From the NCBI RefSeq assembly GCF_038900095.1, contig NZ_JBBMQQ010000001.1, positions 1-64,000 on the forward strand: a stretch of 64,000 nucleotides of DNA, read 5' to 3'. The position numbers and the translations under genes were made by a program. Positions 1 through 8,856 of the stretch are shown piece by piece. This stretch comes from Hoeflea sp038900095. GTDB lineage: Bacteria > Pseudomonadota > Alphaproteobacteria > Rhizobiales > Rhizobiaceae. The first letter of the stretch is position 1; every line of letters begins with the position of its first letter. Below the pieces are notes generated by a model, which saw only the letters and a list, made by a program, of their open reading frames with translations, did no database searches and was not told the origin of the DNA.

Positions 1-1680
1 CTTGCTCCGAACACGGAAATCGTCGTGTCGAGAGCGGAAGGCGGCAATCCTTCGGTTGTCATCTCCGAGCTCGACAATATCGACGATATCGACATCAACG
101 GCATGGGCGGCACCGACAACATCATCATCTCGGGTGATTTTGCCGGAACCGATCTGGACCCGTCGACCATCACCATCGATGGTGGTGCGGCTGCGGATGT
201 GGTTGATGCAACCGAACTGAGCAGCGACCACAAGGTCGTCTTCAATGGCGGCGCCGGCACCGACACGTTCATTGGTGCCAGGTCGGATGGCGCCGAGCTC
301 ATCCATGTCGAGACGGCGGCTGCCTACCAGGCACGTCTTGGCAGCTCGGCCGAAGCGCTCAACGCAGATACGGAATATGTTGTCTCCCGCTCGACGGATG
401 GCGGAGCCACCTATTCGGTTGTCAGTGAACTGGACAATGTTGAAATCCTTGATATCGACGGCTCCGGTGGAGACGACGTCATCACGGTATCGAAGGCAAC
501 GGGCGGTCAGGACACCTATAGGGGCGGCAATGGTGCCGACACCCTGCGGATCGCGCTGACGCTTGATCAGGCGGCCAACGATGCATTGATCACAGCGATT
601 GATGATTTGATTGCAGGCAGCACAACGACCGTGAACGCCGGTGGCTTCAACTTCACGGCCGAAGACTTCGAGACCATCGAGAAGGGTATTGCCGTCGGCG
701 AGGTGTTCCTGCCGTTCGATACGGTCCTTGCTGCAAGTGCTGCAGCAAGCAACCACATCGATCTTGATGTCGAGTCTCATGCCGGCGGCGTGCCGACGGG
801 CGACAATTACCTGGTGTTTGGCAAAGCCGGGCACAACACCCTTACCGGATCCGATGGAAATGACATTTTCGTCGGCAAGGGAGCCACGGATGACATGTTT
901 GGCGGGGAAGGTGATGACACCTTCCTGGTTGGAACCGGAGGTGGCGTTGATATCTTCAATGGCGGCAACGGCACTGACCAGGTTCTGGCGGTAGAAGACA
1001 ACGTCAATATCGGGATCGCAGGAACCTTCAACGGGGCCAATACGGTCGAGGAGATCAATGCCAACGGGTTCTCCGGCGTTGAAATTCATGGCAGCACTGG
1101 TGACGACGATCTTGATTTCACCAATACGACCCTGACCGGCATCGAGCGGATCTTTGGTGGTCACGGTGCTGATACCATCGTCGGGTCTGCCGGCGCCGAC
1201 AATATCGACGGCAGCACCGGCAACGACATCCTTTCCGGTGGCCTTGGTGACGACATCATCACCGGTGGTTCCGGCGATGACACCATCATTTGGAATGCAG
1301 GCGATGGCCGTGACGTGGTGACCGGTGGTCTGGCATCAAACACCGACACGTTCGTCGCGAACGGTTCGGCTGCGGATGAAACCTTCTATGTCGAGACTGT
1401 GGCGGACTATAATGCCCGTCTCGGTGGAGCGGCTGAATCCCTTGCTCCGAACACGGAAATCGTCGTGTCGAGAGCGGAAGGCGGCAATCCTTCGGTTGTC
1501 ATCTCCGAACTCGACAACATCGACGATATCGACATCAACGGGCTTGGCGGTACCGACAACTTCGTCATCTCCGGTGACTTTGCCGGAACCGACCTCGATC
1601 CGTCGACCATCACCATCAATGGCGGTGCGGATGCGGATGTGGTGGATGCGTCGGGCATCAGCAGCGGCCACCGTGTCGTG
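1..1680 (+). repeat. Intragenic module repeat in the RTX gene
   Basis: Bases 1-240 are nearly identical at DNA level to 1441-1680; the first 50 bases match exactly. A third, more diverged copy of the same protein module lies around 289-480. The near-identity of two copies indicates recent duplication or gene conversion within the gene. Confidence 0.85.
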
Positions 1681-4293
1681 TTCAACGGCGGCGATGGCGA
1701 TGATGTGTTCTATGCTGGATCCGGCAACGACACCTTCAACGGTGGCACGGGTAACGACCGGGTCGAACTCTCCGGCGACACCAATGACTATACGGTGACA
1801 TACAATCCGGATGGGACCGTTACCTTCACGCACAAGACCACCGGAGCCGAAACGACGGTCACGGCAAGCGTGGAGAATGCCGGCTTCGAAACAGGCAGCG
1901 ATGTCGCCATCGATCCGGTCCAGTTGATCAGTGGAGGTGTTGTTGTTGACAGCTATGCCACCATCGAGGCCGCGATTGCCGCTTCGGCAAGTGGCGACAC
2001 GGTACGGATTGCGGCCGGCGAGTACACGCTTGCAGGACAGCTGAACATTGCACACTCGCTGACGATCATCGGTGCGGGTGAAGGCGATGTGACGATCAAG
2101 ACTGCAAGCGCGAACTACGGCATTCACGTCACGGGTGACGATGTTCACATCAGCGACCTGACGCTGGACGCCTCGGCGACCACGTATTACGGCGTCAAGG
2201 TCGATCCGGGTTCGGGCGTTGAGGCGGACAATCTCACCGGCTTCCAGCTGGAAAATGTAACGGTTCAGGGTGCGGGGCGTTCGGAGATCGATCTGAACGG
2301 TGTCGACGATTCAAGCCTGACCAATGTGACGGCTGACGGCGTGGGTACCGCGGGCGTCGGTATCGCGCTGACGGACTCGACCGGCATCGAATTGACCGAC
2401 ATCACCACGACCGGAAACAACTGGGGTTCAATCGGCCTCTATTCGGCAGGCCGCGACTACGAGCCTGGCACCGGCGATGTGGCCTTCAAGGGCAGCTACA
2501 CCCATGGTGAGGAAATCGGCGTCTATGCTGATGAAGAAGGTGTCACCTCGGTCGAGAACATCGACTTCAGCGCGATCTTCCCTGGCGGTGTCTATGCCGT
2601 CCAGAATGAAGCGCACCGGGATGGCAGCGATGGCCGTGGCGAGGACTTCACCTTCTTCTTCGGAAGCGAGGCGGATGCTGTTGCCTTCGCAATCACCCTT
2701 CAGGGTGGCGGTGCGAACACCGACTCGGTGATCACCGGTCCGCACGATCCGGTATCCGTTGATGCTGATCTGGGCACACCGCTCGCCAGCGGTTCAACCT
2801 TCATCGTGGCCGATGGCATGTCGATCCAGGAAGCGATCGAAAACGCATCGGACGGCGACACCATTCTTGTGAAGGCCGGCACCTACAATGAAAACCTGGT
2901 CATCGACAAGGCGGTGACGCTGATGTCAGCTGATGGTCCTGGTGCTGCCGTGATCGAGGGAACGCTTCTCGATGATCTGCACGTTCCGGCCGGAACGGGG
3001 CTCGACGAGTTCCTCGAGGCCAACCATCCTACAGGCTATTCGGCTGGCAACGGCATCGCAATCAACGCAAGCAATGTGACGCTGGACGGCTTCACGGTCA
3101 CCGGCTACTCGGTCGGCGTTGCCCTTGGGTCTTCCACTGGCGTTTCGATCATCAACAACGTGTTCACCGACAATGTCGGCGGTATCCGCAAGGGAACGGG
3201 GTCGGATGTGACCAATGTCACCATCAACGGCAACACCTTCACCAACGGCCTTTACGGCATGAACATCTATGCCGCGTCGAACGAGAGCGGTGCGTTTGAG
3301 CGCGTGACGATGAACAACAATTCCTTCTCCGATCTTTCGGAAAAGGGAATGTACTTCGAGCAACTGTCGCATGCTGTCCTGACAGGCAATTCGTTCGACG
3401 GTGTCGGAAACTTTGGCCGGGTCTCGGATCCGTCGGCCAATAACCATGGCGAGTTCGGTCAGGCGATCGATATCAACCTGAAGTACGAAACCTACGAGGC
3501 TGTCAGCTTCGTCGATACGGTCATCACAAACTCGGGCCATTCCAACGGTGCGGGGGTGACCGGCGACTTCGGAGCAGCAATCGGCGTGAAAATCCGCGAT
3601 GATGGTTCCTACAGTGGCAACCCGGGCTCGTTCAACGGCGCGATCGAGTTCCGCGGTGGCAGCATCGACGGCACCAGCACGGGCTTCCGTATCGGAGAAC
3701 CCGGCAAGGACAACGACGGTCCGAATGTGCTGATCGACGGCGTGCTGATCGAGAATGCATCGGTAACCGATGTCGAGAATGCGACCGACCCGACAACCGG
3801 GGGCGTGACCACCATCAACATGGATCCGTTGCAAGGCACCTTCGACGGTTCAGCGTCCCAGGCGGAACTCGTCATCAATGGTTCGGACAATGATGACTTC
3901 ATGTTCGGTGGCTCCGGCGACGACAGCCTGTTTGGCGGGCTCGGTGACGACATCCTCAATGGTGGCGCCGGTCACGATACCCTGACTGGCGGAGAGGGGG
4001 CGGATACCTTCGTCTTCGATGCAGACGCACTGAGCGGCGGCATTCAGGATCTGATCGCCGACTACGATATCGCCGAAGGCGATGTGGTGGATCTCTCGGC
4101 CCTGCTTGGCGACGAGACCGTCCCGAGCGACGGCGCCGGATATGTCCAGCTGAATGGGACCAGGACGATCCTGGGAGTGGACGCCGATGGCGGTGGAGCT
4201 TTTGTGGCAATTGCCGAATTCTCGACACCGCTGGGCACCGATGCGCTCAAGATCCTGGTTGATGATGACACGAACACGATCGTGACCATCTGA
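1..4293 (+). CDS. RTX/parallel beta-helix secreted protein, 5' truncated by the window
   Basis: The reading frame is open from base 1, so the N-terminus lies outside the window. About 1,430 residues are visible. Glycine/aspartate nonapeptide repeats of the calcium-binding RTX type (GGxGxDxxx) occur in the first third and again near the C-terminus (GGSGDDSLFGGLGDDIL). Between them lie two pectate-lyase-like beta-helix segments. Each opens with a block resembling 'SIQEAIENASDGDTILVKAGTY'-type starts and is rich in N/T/V/I rungs. A module of about 100 residues (VET..Y.ARLG...TE.VVSR...SELDNI) occurs three times. The end of the protein has the serralysin-type C-terminal fold pattern expected for type I secretion (TFVFDADALSG..DLIADYDIAEGDVVDLS). 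It is probably exported by an ABC/HlyD system encoded elsewhere and may be an adhesin or a surface polysaccharide-modifying protein; no catalytic site was identified. Confidence 0.85.
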   Translation, partial: LAPNTEIVVSRAEGGNPSVVISELDNIDDIDINGMGGTDNIIISGDFAGTDLDPSTITIDGGAAADVVDATELSSDHKVVFNGGAGTDTFIGARSDGAELIHVETAAAYQARLGSSAEALNADTEYVVSRSTDGGATYSVVSELDNVEILDIDGSGGDDVITVSKATGGQDTYRGGNGADTLRIALTLDQAANDALITAIDDLIAGSTTTVNAGGFNFTAEDFETIEKGIAVGEVFLPFDTVLAASAAASNHIDLDVESHAGGVPTGDNYLVFGKAGHNTLTGSDGNDIFVGKGATDDMFGGEGDDTFLVGTGGGVDIFNGGNGTDQVLAVEDNVNIGIAGTFNGANTVEEINANGFSGVEIHGSTGDDDLDFTNTTLTGIERIFGGHGADTIVGSAGADNIDGSTGNDILSGGLGDDIITGGSGDDTIIWNAGDGRDVVTGGLASNTDTFVANGSAADETFYVETVADYNARLGGAAESLAPNTEIVVSRAEGGNPSVVISELDNIDDIDINGLGGTDNFVISGDFAGTDLDPSTITINGGADADVVDASGISSGHRVVFNGGDGDDVFYAGSGNDTFNGGTGNDRVELSGDTNDYTVTYNPDGTVTFTHKTTGAETTVTASVENAGFETGSDVAIDPVQLISGGVVVDSYATIEAAIAASASGDTVRIAAGEYTLAGQLNIAHSLTIIGAGEGDVTIKTASANYGIHVTGDDVHISDLTLDASATTYYGVKVDPGSGVEADNLTGFQLENVTVQGAGRSEIDLNGVDDSSLTNVTADGVGTAGVGIALTDSTGIELTDITTTGNNWGSIGLYSAGRDYEPGTGDVAFKGSYTHGEEIGVYADEEGVTSVENIDFSAIFPGGVYAVQNEAHRDGSDGRGEDFTFFFGSEADAVAFAITLQGGGANTDSVITGPHDPVSVDADLGTPLASGSTFIVADGMSIQEAIENASDGDTILVKAGTYNENLVIDKAVTLMSADGPGAAVIEGTLLDDLHVPAGTGLDEFLEANHPTGYSAGNGIAINASNVTLDGFTVTGYSVGVALGSSTGVSIINNVFTDNVGGIRKGTGSDVTNVTINGNTFTNGLYGMNIYAASNESGAFERVTMNNNSFSDLSEKGMYFEQLSHAVLTGNSFDGVGNFGRVSDPSANNHGEFGQAIDINLKYETYEAVSFVDTVITNSGHSNGAGVTGDFGAAIGVKIRDDGSYSGNPGSFNGAIEFRGGSIDGTSTGFRIGEPGKDNDGPNVLIDGVLIENASVTDVENATDPTTGGVTTINMDPLQGTFDGSASQAELVINGSDNDDFMFGGSGDDSLFGGLGDDILNGGAGHDTLTGGEGADTFVFDADALSGGIQDLIADYDIAEGDVVDLSALLGDETVPSDGAGYVQLNGTRTILGVDADGGGAFVAIAEFSTPLGTDALKILVDDDTNTIVTI

Positions 4294-4300
4294 TCCGGCA

Positions 4301-4340
4301 TAAGCCGGCCCTGATCCGGAGCGGATCTGGGCCGGGCTTA
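4301..4340. terminator. GC-rich hairpin after the RTX gene
   Basis: The arms taagccggccc and gggccgggctta pair almost completely, with one bulged base, just behind the stop codon at 4293. There is no clear T-run after it, so intrinsic termination is plausible but not certain. Confidence 0.45.
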
Positions 4341-4359
4341 CGCAGCGGATTTCAAAATG

Positions 4360-4395
4360 CTACAGCGTCACGTCATGATTGATGTGGCGCTGTAG
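4360..4395. repeat. Palindromic intergenic hairpin element
   Basis: The arms ctacagcgtcac and gtggcgctgtag form a 12-bp stem with one G-T wobble. It resembles the ACAGCG-type palindromes scattered between rhizobial genes; I recall these only as a general class. It could also act as a terminator. Confidence 0.45.
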
Positions 4396-4443
4396 TGCTG
4401 TGGTACAGGTTGTTTCGGGGAAACGAGTGTTCGGGGTGTTGCT

Positions 4444-5634
4444 GTGACTAACGATGTGTCTGACAGGGCGGAAAATGCCGGACGGGGCTGGCTGAAGGGG
4501 GCGGTTCGCGCGCTGGCCCTGATGGCCTGTGCCGGTCTTGCCGGATGCCAGGCTTCAAGCCTGGGCGACGGCTTGCAGGCTTCGAAATCGAATGTTCCGG
4601 CGTTGAGCAGTTCGACCTATGGCAACGGGCAGGTGCTGGTCACCATGCTGCTGCCGACGGATGCGGCGCTGCGGAAGAAGGCCGCCGATATTGCCGACGG
4701 CGCCAAGCTGGCGCTGGACGACCTTGGCGCCGGGCAGCTCAGGATCGATTTCCAGGCGGGGAGCTCGACCTCCGGGCAGGCGGTGAGCAAGGTGAAGGCG
4801 GCAGCCGCTGCCGGAGCCAAGCTGATCATCGGGCCGGCGACGAACAAGGAAGTCACCCAGATCATTTCCGGCACCAGCCTTCCGCGGCCACCGATTCTGG
4901 CGCTGGTGCCGAACAACTCCGCCGGGGGCACGCATATCTGGCCGCTCTATGGCGATGCCATCGACAGCGCGCTCGAGGGCGTCGGCGTCGCGGTTGCGGC
5001 CAAGCAGAAGAACATCGTGGTGGTGCACGAGGCAGGCTTTCCCGCGGAAAACCTGTTGCGTCTGCGCGAAGGCATAAAGCTCAAGGGCGGCAACACCGTC
5101 GGCTTCGTGCCCTATCCGGCAAGCGGCATCAATCTGCGCGCCGCGTTTGCCAAGGGACAGGTGGTTTTCTCCAAGGCCAACACGATCGTGCTGCTGGGCG
5201 GCGGCAGGGCGATTGGCGAAGTGATCGACATCCTGGCGGCGGGCGAGTTCGGGCAGTCCATTGCCACGGCGATCGCTACCTCGCTGATACCCGAAGACAT
5301 CTACAAGCGGCCATCGGCGCAGGGGCTGATGGTGGCGATTCCTTCAACCTCCGACGTTGACGTGATTGCCGAAAGGTTCAAGGCCAAATATGGCCGCAGC
5401 CCGAGCTACGATGCCGCGATCGGCTATGATTCGATTGCCATCGCCGCGGGGCTGGTGCGCTCGGGCGGGCCGGATGCGATCACGGTCGAAAACCTGACTT
5501 CGAGCCAGGGCTTCCGCGCCGCCACCGGACTGTTCCGGTTCCGGCCGGATGGCAGGATCGAGCGGCGGATGATCGTGCACCGCATCGAGAACGGCAGCCT
5601 GAAGGTGATCCAGGAAGAGGGCGAAGGGTTTTAA
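4444..5634 (+). CDS. Periplasmic ligand-binding-like lipoprotein (penicillin-binding protein activator/LivK-like fold)
   Basis: The start is GTG at 4444. A hydrophobic segment at about residues 22-34 ends in the lipobox LAGC with Cys35, so this should be a lipoprotein anchored in a membrane and facing the periplasm. The body (about residues 55-390) looks like the type 1 periplasmic binding fold (Peripla_BP_6). It has alternating strands such as GAKLIIGPATNKEV and KNIVVVHEAGFPAENLLRLREGIKLKGG. In alphaproteobacteria such stand-alone lipoproteins are often annotated as penicillin-binding protein activators (LpoA-like). No transporter genes are adjacent, which argues against a classical ABC uptake role. 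The ligand is unknown. Confidence 0.7.
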   Translation: MTNDVSDRAENAGRGWLKGAVRALALMACAGLAGCQASSLGDGLQASKSNVPALSSSTYGNGQVLVTMLLPTDAALRKKAADIADGAKLALDDLGAGQLRIDFQAGSSTSGQAVSKVKAAAAAGAKLIIGPATNKEVTQIISGTSLPRPPILALVPNNSAGGTHIWPLYGDAIDSALEGVGVAVAAKQKNIVVVHEAGFPAENLLRLREGIKLKGGNTVGFVPYPASGINLRAAFAKGQVVFSKANTIVLLGGGRAIGEVIDILAAGEFGQSIATAIATSLIPEDIYKRPSAQGLMVAIPSTSDVDVIAERFKAKYGRSPSYDAAIGYDSIAIAAGLVRSGGPDAITVENLTSSQGFRAATGLFRFRPDGRIERRMIVHRIENGSLKVIQEEGEGF

Positions 5635-5785
5635 ACCCCGCACCGGATCCTGCCGTTGCCGGCTTTCGGGCGGTCGGGGGCTTAGCGTCCGGGAGCTTGC
5701 CCTAAGGTTGCATCAGTCCGGCGATTGACCTTACTGCGTGATTGCGTCGAGTATCGCCGCAAACAGAATCAGGGCGGGACACAGA

Positions 5786-7495
5786 ATGAGCATGGATCTG
5801 ACCGACGGTGACGAAACGCGCGGACGCCGTGCGCTGACCTGGCTCTATCCGGTTCTGGTCGCCTTCGCGCTTGTGCTGGTCATCCTGCAGACGCTGCCGC
5901 TGGTGCTGCCGATCGGGCCGATGTACTGGGATGTTCTGGTTTATTACGATGCGATCGGCCGGATTGCACAAGGCCAATGGCCGGCGGTCGATTTCTTTGC
6001 GCCGGTCGGCCCGCTTGAGTATTTCCTGGCGGCTTTCTCCAACTTCTTGTTTCCGCAGGCGCAGCCGGTCTTGCTGACGCAGTGGATCTGGCTGCCGGTG
6101 ACGGTGCCTGTGATGGCGCTGATCCTGTGGGATGTTGCCTCGCGCAGTGGCGGGCGTGCCGCTTTCTGGCTGCTGGTGCCGTGGATGCTGTTTACAGCGC
6201 TGCCCTACAATGTGGTGGATTTCTATCCCTATCCGGGGACCGATGCGTTCGGGATCTACAACAGGCACGGGGCGCAGCTGATGTATCTCGTCGCCGCAAC
6301 CGTGCTGTTCGTGCGCGGGCCGGTGATACAGACGGTGCTGCTGAGTGTGCTGGTTCTGGCGCTGGCCTTCTGCAAGATCACTGCGTTCCTGGCCGCCGGC
6401 CCGGTCCTGCTGTTCGGTCTGGTGCTCGGGCGCATCCGGCTCGGGACCGCGATCACCACGGCACTGGTCTGTGTCGGTGTCACCGGTATCGCGGAGCTGA
6501 CGACGGGGATGGTGGTGCCTTACGTGCAGGACATCATCGTGCTGGCGTCGCAGAACACCGGGGCACTGCTGCCGCGGTTCCTGACCGCGGCGTCGCTGCA
6601 TTTCAACGTGTTCGGGGCCGGTGGCCTGCTGGCAATCGTTTTGCTTATTGCAACCCTTAGCGGCAACGCCGGTGCGAGGGCCCGGACCAGCGGAAGCGCA
6701 ATCGCCCGGCTGATCGATGCAGACTGGTTCTGGGTCGGGCTGTTGCTGGTTTGCGGGCTGTTCTACGAGACGCAGAACACAGGTAGCCAAGCCTTCCTGC
6801 TTGTCTGGCCGGCGCTGCTGGCGATCTTGCTCAAACTGAAGACGGAGTATGGGCGCTACAAAACGGTGATCGTGGTGCTGATCGGCTTTACCGTGCTGCC
6901 CAATGTCAGCACGGTGCTGCACAAGGCGGCGCGGGCTATCGCCGTGGCGCCGGGATACATTCAGCTTGATGCGCCTGACCTGGGTCCGCTCGGGCGGGTG
7001 TCGGCCAAGGATGTTTTCGTCACGCGGGCAGAGCGCATCCGCCAGATCTACATCGATCGCCGCGAGACCTTCGAGGACATTGCCGCGCAAGGCATCCTGC
7101 CGTCTTTCCTGCTGTTCTCGGACCCGGACTACCAGTATCTGCTGCTGCAAGAGATGCAGGAGGCAGCGGAGGCGGTCAAGTCGCTGGAACTGAGAAGCAA
7201 GCGCCGGTTCGAGAGTGTCTTCAGTCTCGATTTCGCCAATCCGTTTCCGTATATTCTGAGAAGGAAGGGGGCCGAATTTGTATCCATCGGCGCCGATCCG
7301 AACAGGGCTGTTCCCGAGCTCGATCCGAAAACGCGCGATGCGGTGGCCCGGACCGATCTGGTGCTGGTGCCGACCTGTCCGGTGCACCATGCCAGGAACG
7401 TTCTGCTGGAGCATTATGCATCGGCTCTGACAGGGCATGAGCGGATCACGCTCACTCCCTGCTACGATGCCTTCATCCTTCCCCGCACCCAGTGA
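5786..7495 (+). CDS. Polytopic membrane protein of unknown function
   Basis: The likely start is ATG 5786; an upstream GTG at 5738 is in frame but adds an unlikely N-terminus. The protein is about 569 residues. It has an N-terminal transmembrane helix (LYPVLVAFALVLVILQTLPL) followed by a soluble loop with Asp/Tyr (MYWDVLVYYDAIGRIAQGQWPAVDFFAPVGPLEYF). About eight to ten further hydrophobic segments run to residue 390, and a hydrophilic C-terminal domain of about 180 residues ends the chain. This layout is like membrane glycosyltransferases of the GT-C/ArnT type, but I could not identify a definite family. There is no obvious operon partner. Confidence 0.55.
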   Translation: MSMDLTDGDETRGRRALTWLYPVLVAFALVLVILQTLPLVLPIGPMYWDVLVYYDAIGRIAQGQWPAVDFFAPVGPLEYFLAAFSNFLFPQAQPVLLTQWIWLPVTVPVMALILWDVASRSGGRAAFWLLVPWMLFTALPYNVVDFYPYPGTDAFGIYNRHGAQLMYLVAATVLFVRGPVIQTVLLSVLVLALAFCKITAFLAAGPVLLFGLVLGRIRLGTAITTALVCVGVTGIAELTTGMVVPYVQDIIVLASQNTGALLPRFLTAASLHFNVFGAGGLLAIVLLIATLSGNAGARARTSGSAIARLIDADWFWVGLLLVCGLFYETQNTGSQAFLLVWPALLAILLKLKTEYGRYKTVIVVLIGFTVLPNVSTVLHKAARAIAVAPGYIQLDAPDLGPLGRVSAKDVFVTRAERIRQIYIDRRETFEDIAAQGILPSFLLFSDPDYQYLLLQEMQEAAEAVKSLELRSKRRFESVFSLDFANPFPYILRRKGAEFVSIGADPNRAVPELDPKTRDAVARTDLVLVPTCPVHHARNVLLEHYASALTGHERITLTPCYDAFILPRTQ

Positions 7496-7605
7496 GCGGT
7501 GCGGGCTGCGGTTAAACCTGTGAAGAGGCAATTGCCATCTTGACGGTTACACACTGGCGCAGGACAGTGGGGGCCTGAAACCAATCCAAACGTCCGGAGT
7601 ATGTG

Positions 7606-8619
7606 ATGGTCATCGATCCGCCCTATCTGATTTTTCTTGGTGATGTGCCTGACGCGCTTGCGGCGAAGACCGGCCTGGGAATCGTCGACTGGCGTCCCGA
7701 GTGGTGCATCGGCCAGCTGCGCCTCGAAGGTTGCCAGGCGGATGCGAATATTCCCGATCTTTCGATCGAGGAGGCGGCAGCGCAGGGCGTGAAAACCATG
7801 GTGGTCGGCGCGGTCAATGCCGGCGGCGTGCTTCCCCAGCACTGGATCGCTTCGATTGTCGCAGCGCTTGATGCCGGTCTGAATGTGGCGACCGGGCTGC
7901 ACACGCGGCTGGCCTCCATCCCCGAGATTGCACAAGCGGCAGCACGCAGCGGCGCAAAGCTGCATGACGTGCGGTTTTCGGACCAGCGGTTTGATACCGG
8001 CAAGGGGACGAAACGCCCCGGCCTGCGGTGCCTTACGGTCGGCACCGACTGTTCGGTGGGCAAGAAGTACACGGCGCTTGCCCTGGAACGCGAAATGCGG
8101 GAACGCGGAATGAAGGCGGATTTCCGCGCCACCGGGCAGACCGGTGTTTTCATTTCCGGCCGCGGTGCGGCGATTGATGCCGTGGCTGCGGATTTCATTT
8201 CCGGAGCGGTGGAATGGATCGCGCCGGCGGCAGAGCCTGATCATTGGGACCTGGTTGAAGGGCAGGGGTCTCTGTTTCATCCGAGCTTCGCCGGGGTGTC
8301 GCTCGGGCTGCTGCACGGGGCGCAAGCCGATGCCTTCGTGGTCTGCCACGAGCCGACCCGCACGACAATGCGCGGTGTCAAGCACGCCCTGCCGAGCATC
8401 CGCGAAGTGATCGACATGAACATTGCCTGCGGCCGGCTGACCAATCCGGACATCACATGCACGGGAATTGCGGTCAACACGCAGAAACTCGGAGAAGCCG
8501 AGGCCAAGTCGCTGCTTGCGGGGCTGGAGGCGGAATACGGCGTGCCTGCCACCGATCCTATCCGTTTCGGCGTGACCAGCCTGGTCGACCGGTTGGAAAC
8601 GATCAGGGCAAAAGCATGA
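7606..8619 (+). CDS. dgcN: DUF1611 family protein, DgcN-like (D-glutamate N-acetyltransferase type)
   Basis: ATG 7606 is preferred over GTG 7603 because GGAG at 7596-7599 gives a normal spacing. The 337-residue product has the DUF1611 layout. An N-terminal Rossmann-like half is followed by a P-loop half with the Walker A-like GTDCSVGKK (about residue 148), then a TGQTGVFISGRGAAIDAVAADF block. Members of this family named DgcN act in D-glutamate metabolism together with an epimerase-like partner, DgcA. No dgcA-like gene is next to it here, so the pathway assignment rests on the family alone. Confidence 0.65.
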   Translation: MVIDPPYLIFLGDVPDALAAKTGLGIVDWRPEWCIGQLRLEGCQADANIPDLSIEEAAAQGVKTMVVGAVNAGGVLPQHWIASIVAALDAGLNVATGLHTRLASIPEIAQAAARSGAKLHDVRFSDQRFDTGKGTKRPGLRCLTVGTDCSVGKKYTALALEREMRERGMKADFRATGQTGVFISGRGAAIDAVAADFISGAVEWIAPAAEPDHWDLVEGQGSLFHPSFAGVSLGLLHGAQADAFVVCHEPTRTTMRGVKHALPSIREVIDMNIACGRLTNPDITCTGIAVNTQKLGEAEAKSLLAGLEAEYGVPATDPIRFGVTSLVDRLETIRAKA

Positions 8620-8665
8620 ATACAGGCGAAAGTAGTACTTGCAACGGCGGCAAAGGCGAATAAGG

Positions 8666-8683
8666 TAAACGAGCGTTCATTTA
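8666..8683. promoter_or_regulatory. Putative TetR operator upstream of the acyl-CoA synthetase/ABC operon
   Basis: The sequence TAAACGAGCGTTCATTTA differs by one base from the 18-bp palindrome TAAACGAACGTTCATTTA at 16581-16598, just before the tetR gene. The flanks also agree (ATT follows both). This strongly suggests one regulator for both operons. Confidence 0.7.
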
Positions 8684-8748
8684 ATTGATGAGCGCTTCGG
8701 GATCAGGCGGCCAGAGGAGGGCGGCCGGTCCCCAAGCAAATACCACCG

Positions 8749-8822
8749 GCCTTGTCCGGTGCGAATGTGGCCACTGGGAACGGCCAATTGCATGGGGTGA
8801 GAGCCATGCGCCCGGACAAGGC
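8749..8822 (+). promoter_or_regulatory. Structured mRNA leader (predicted three-way junction)
   Basis: A perfect 11-bp helix (GCCTTGTCCGG 8749-8759 with CCGGACAAGGC 8812-8822) encloses two small perfect hairpins: TGGCC/GGCCA (8768-8772, 8782-8786) and GCATGG/CCATGC (8790-8795, 8804-8809). It lies between the putative operator and the start codon at 8857. I do not recognise a known riboswitch class. Confidence 0.45.
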
Positions 8823-8856
8823 GGCAAGCCGTCCGGACAGGGAGGAGAGTGGAGGA

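Noticed and set aside
840..1330. Tandem repeats considered as a CRISPR array
   Set aside because: The repeats are in-frame RTX glycine/aspartate codons without regular spacer-repeat units.
5702..7531. 609-codon minus-strand open frame opposite the membrane protein
   Set aside because: Very high Arg/Gln/His/Pro content and no family pattern; the plus strand has clear membrane helices. It is a GC-skew shadow.
8749..8822. TPP or guanidine riboswitch identity for the leader structure
   Set aside because: The GGTGAGAG loop recalls TPP only superficially; the second TPP arm and the guanidine ACGR/GGGA arrangement are missing.
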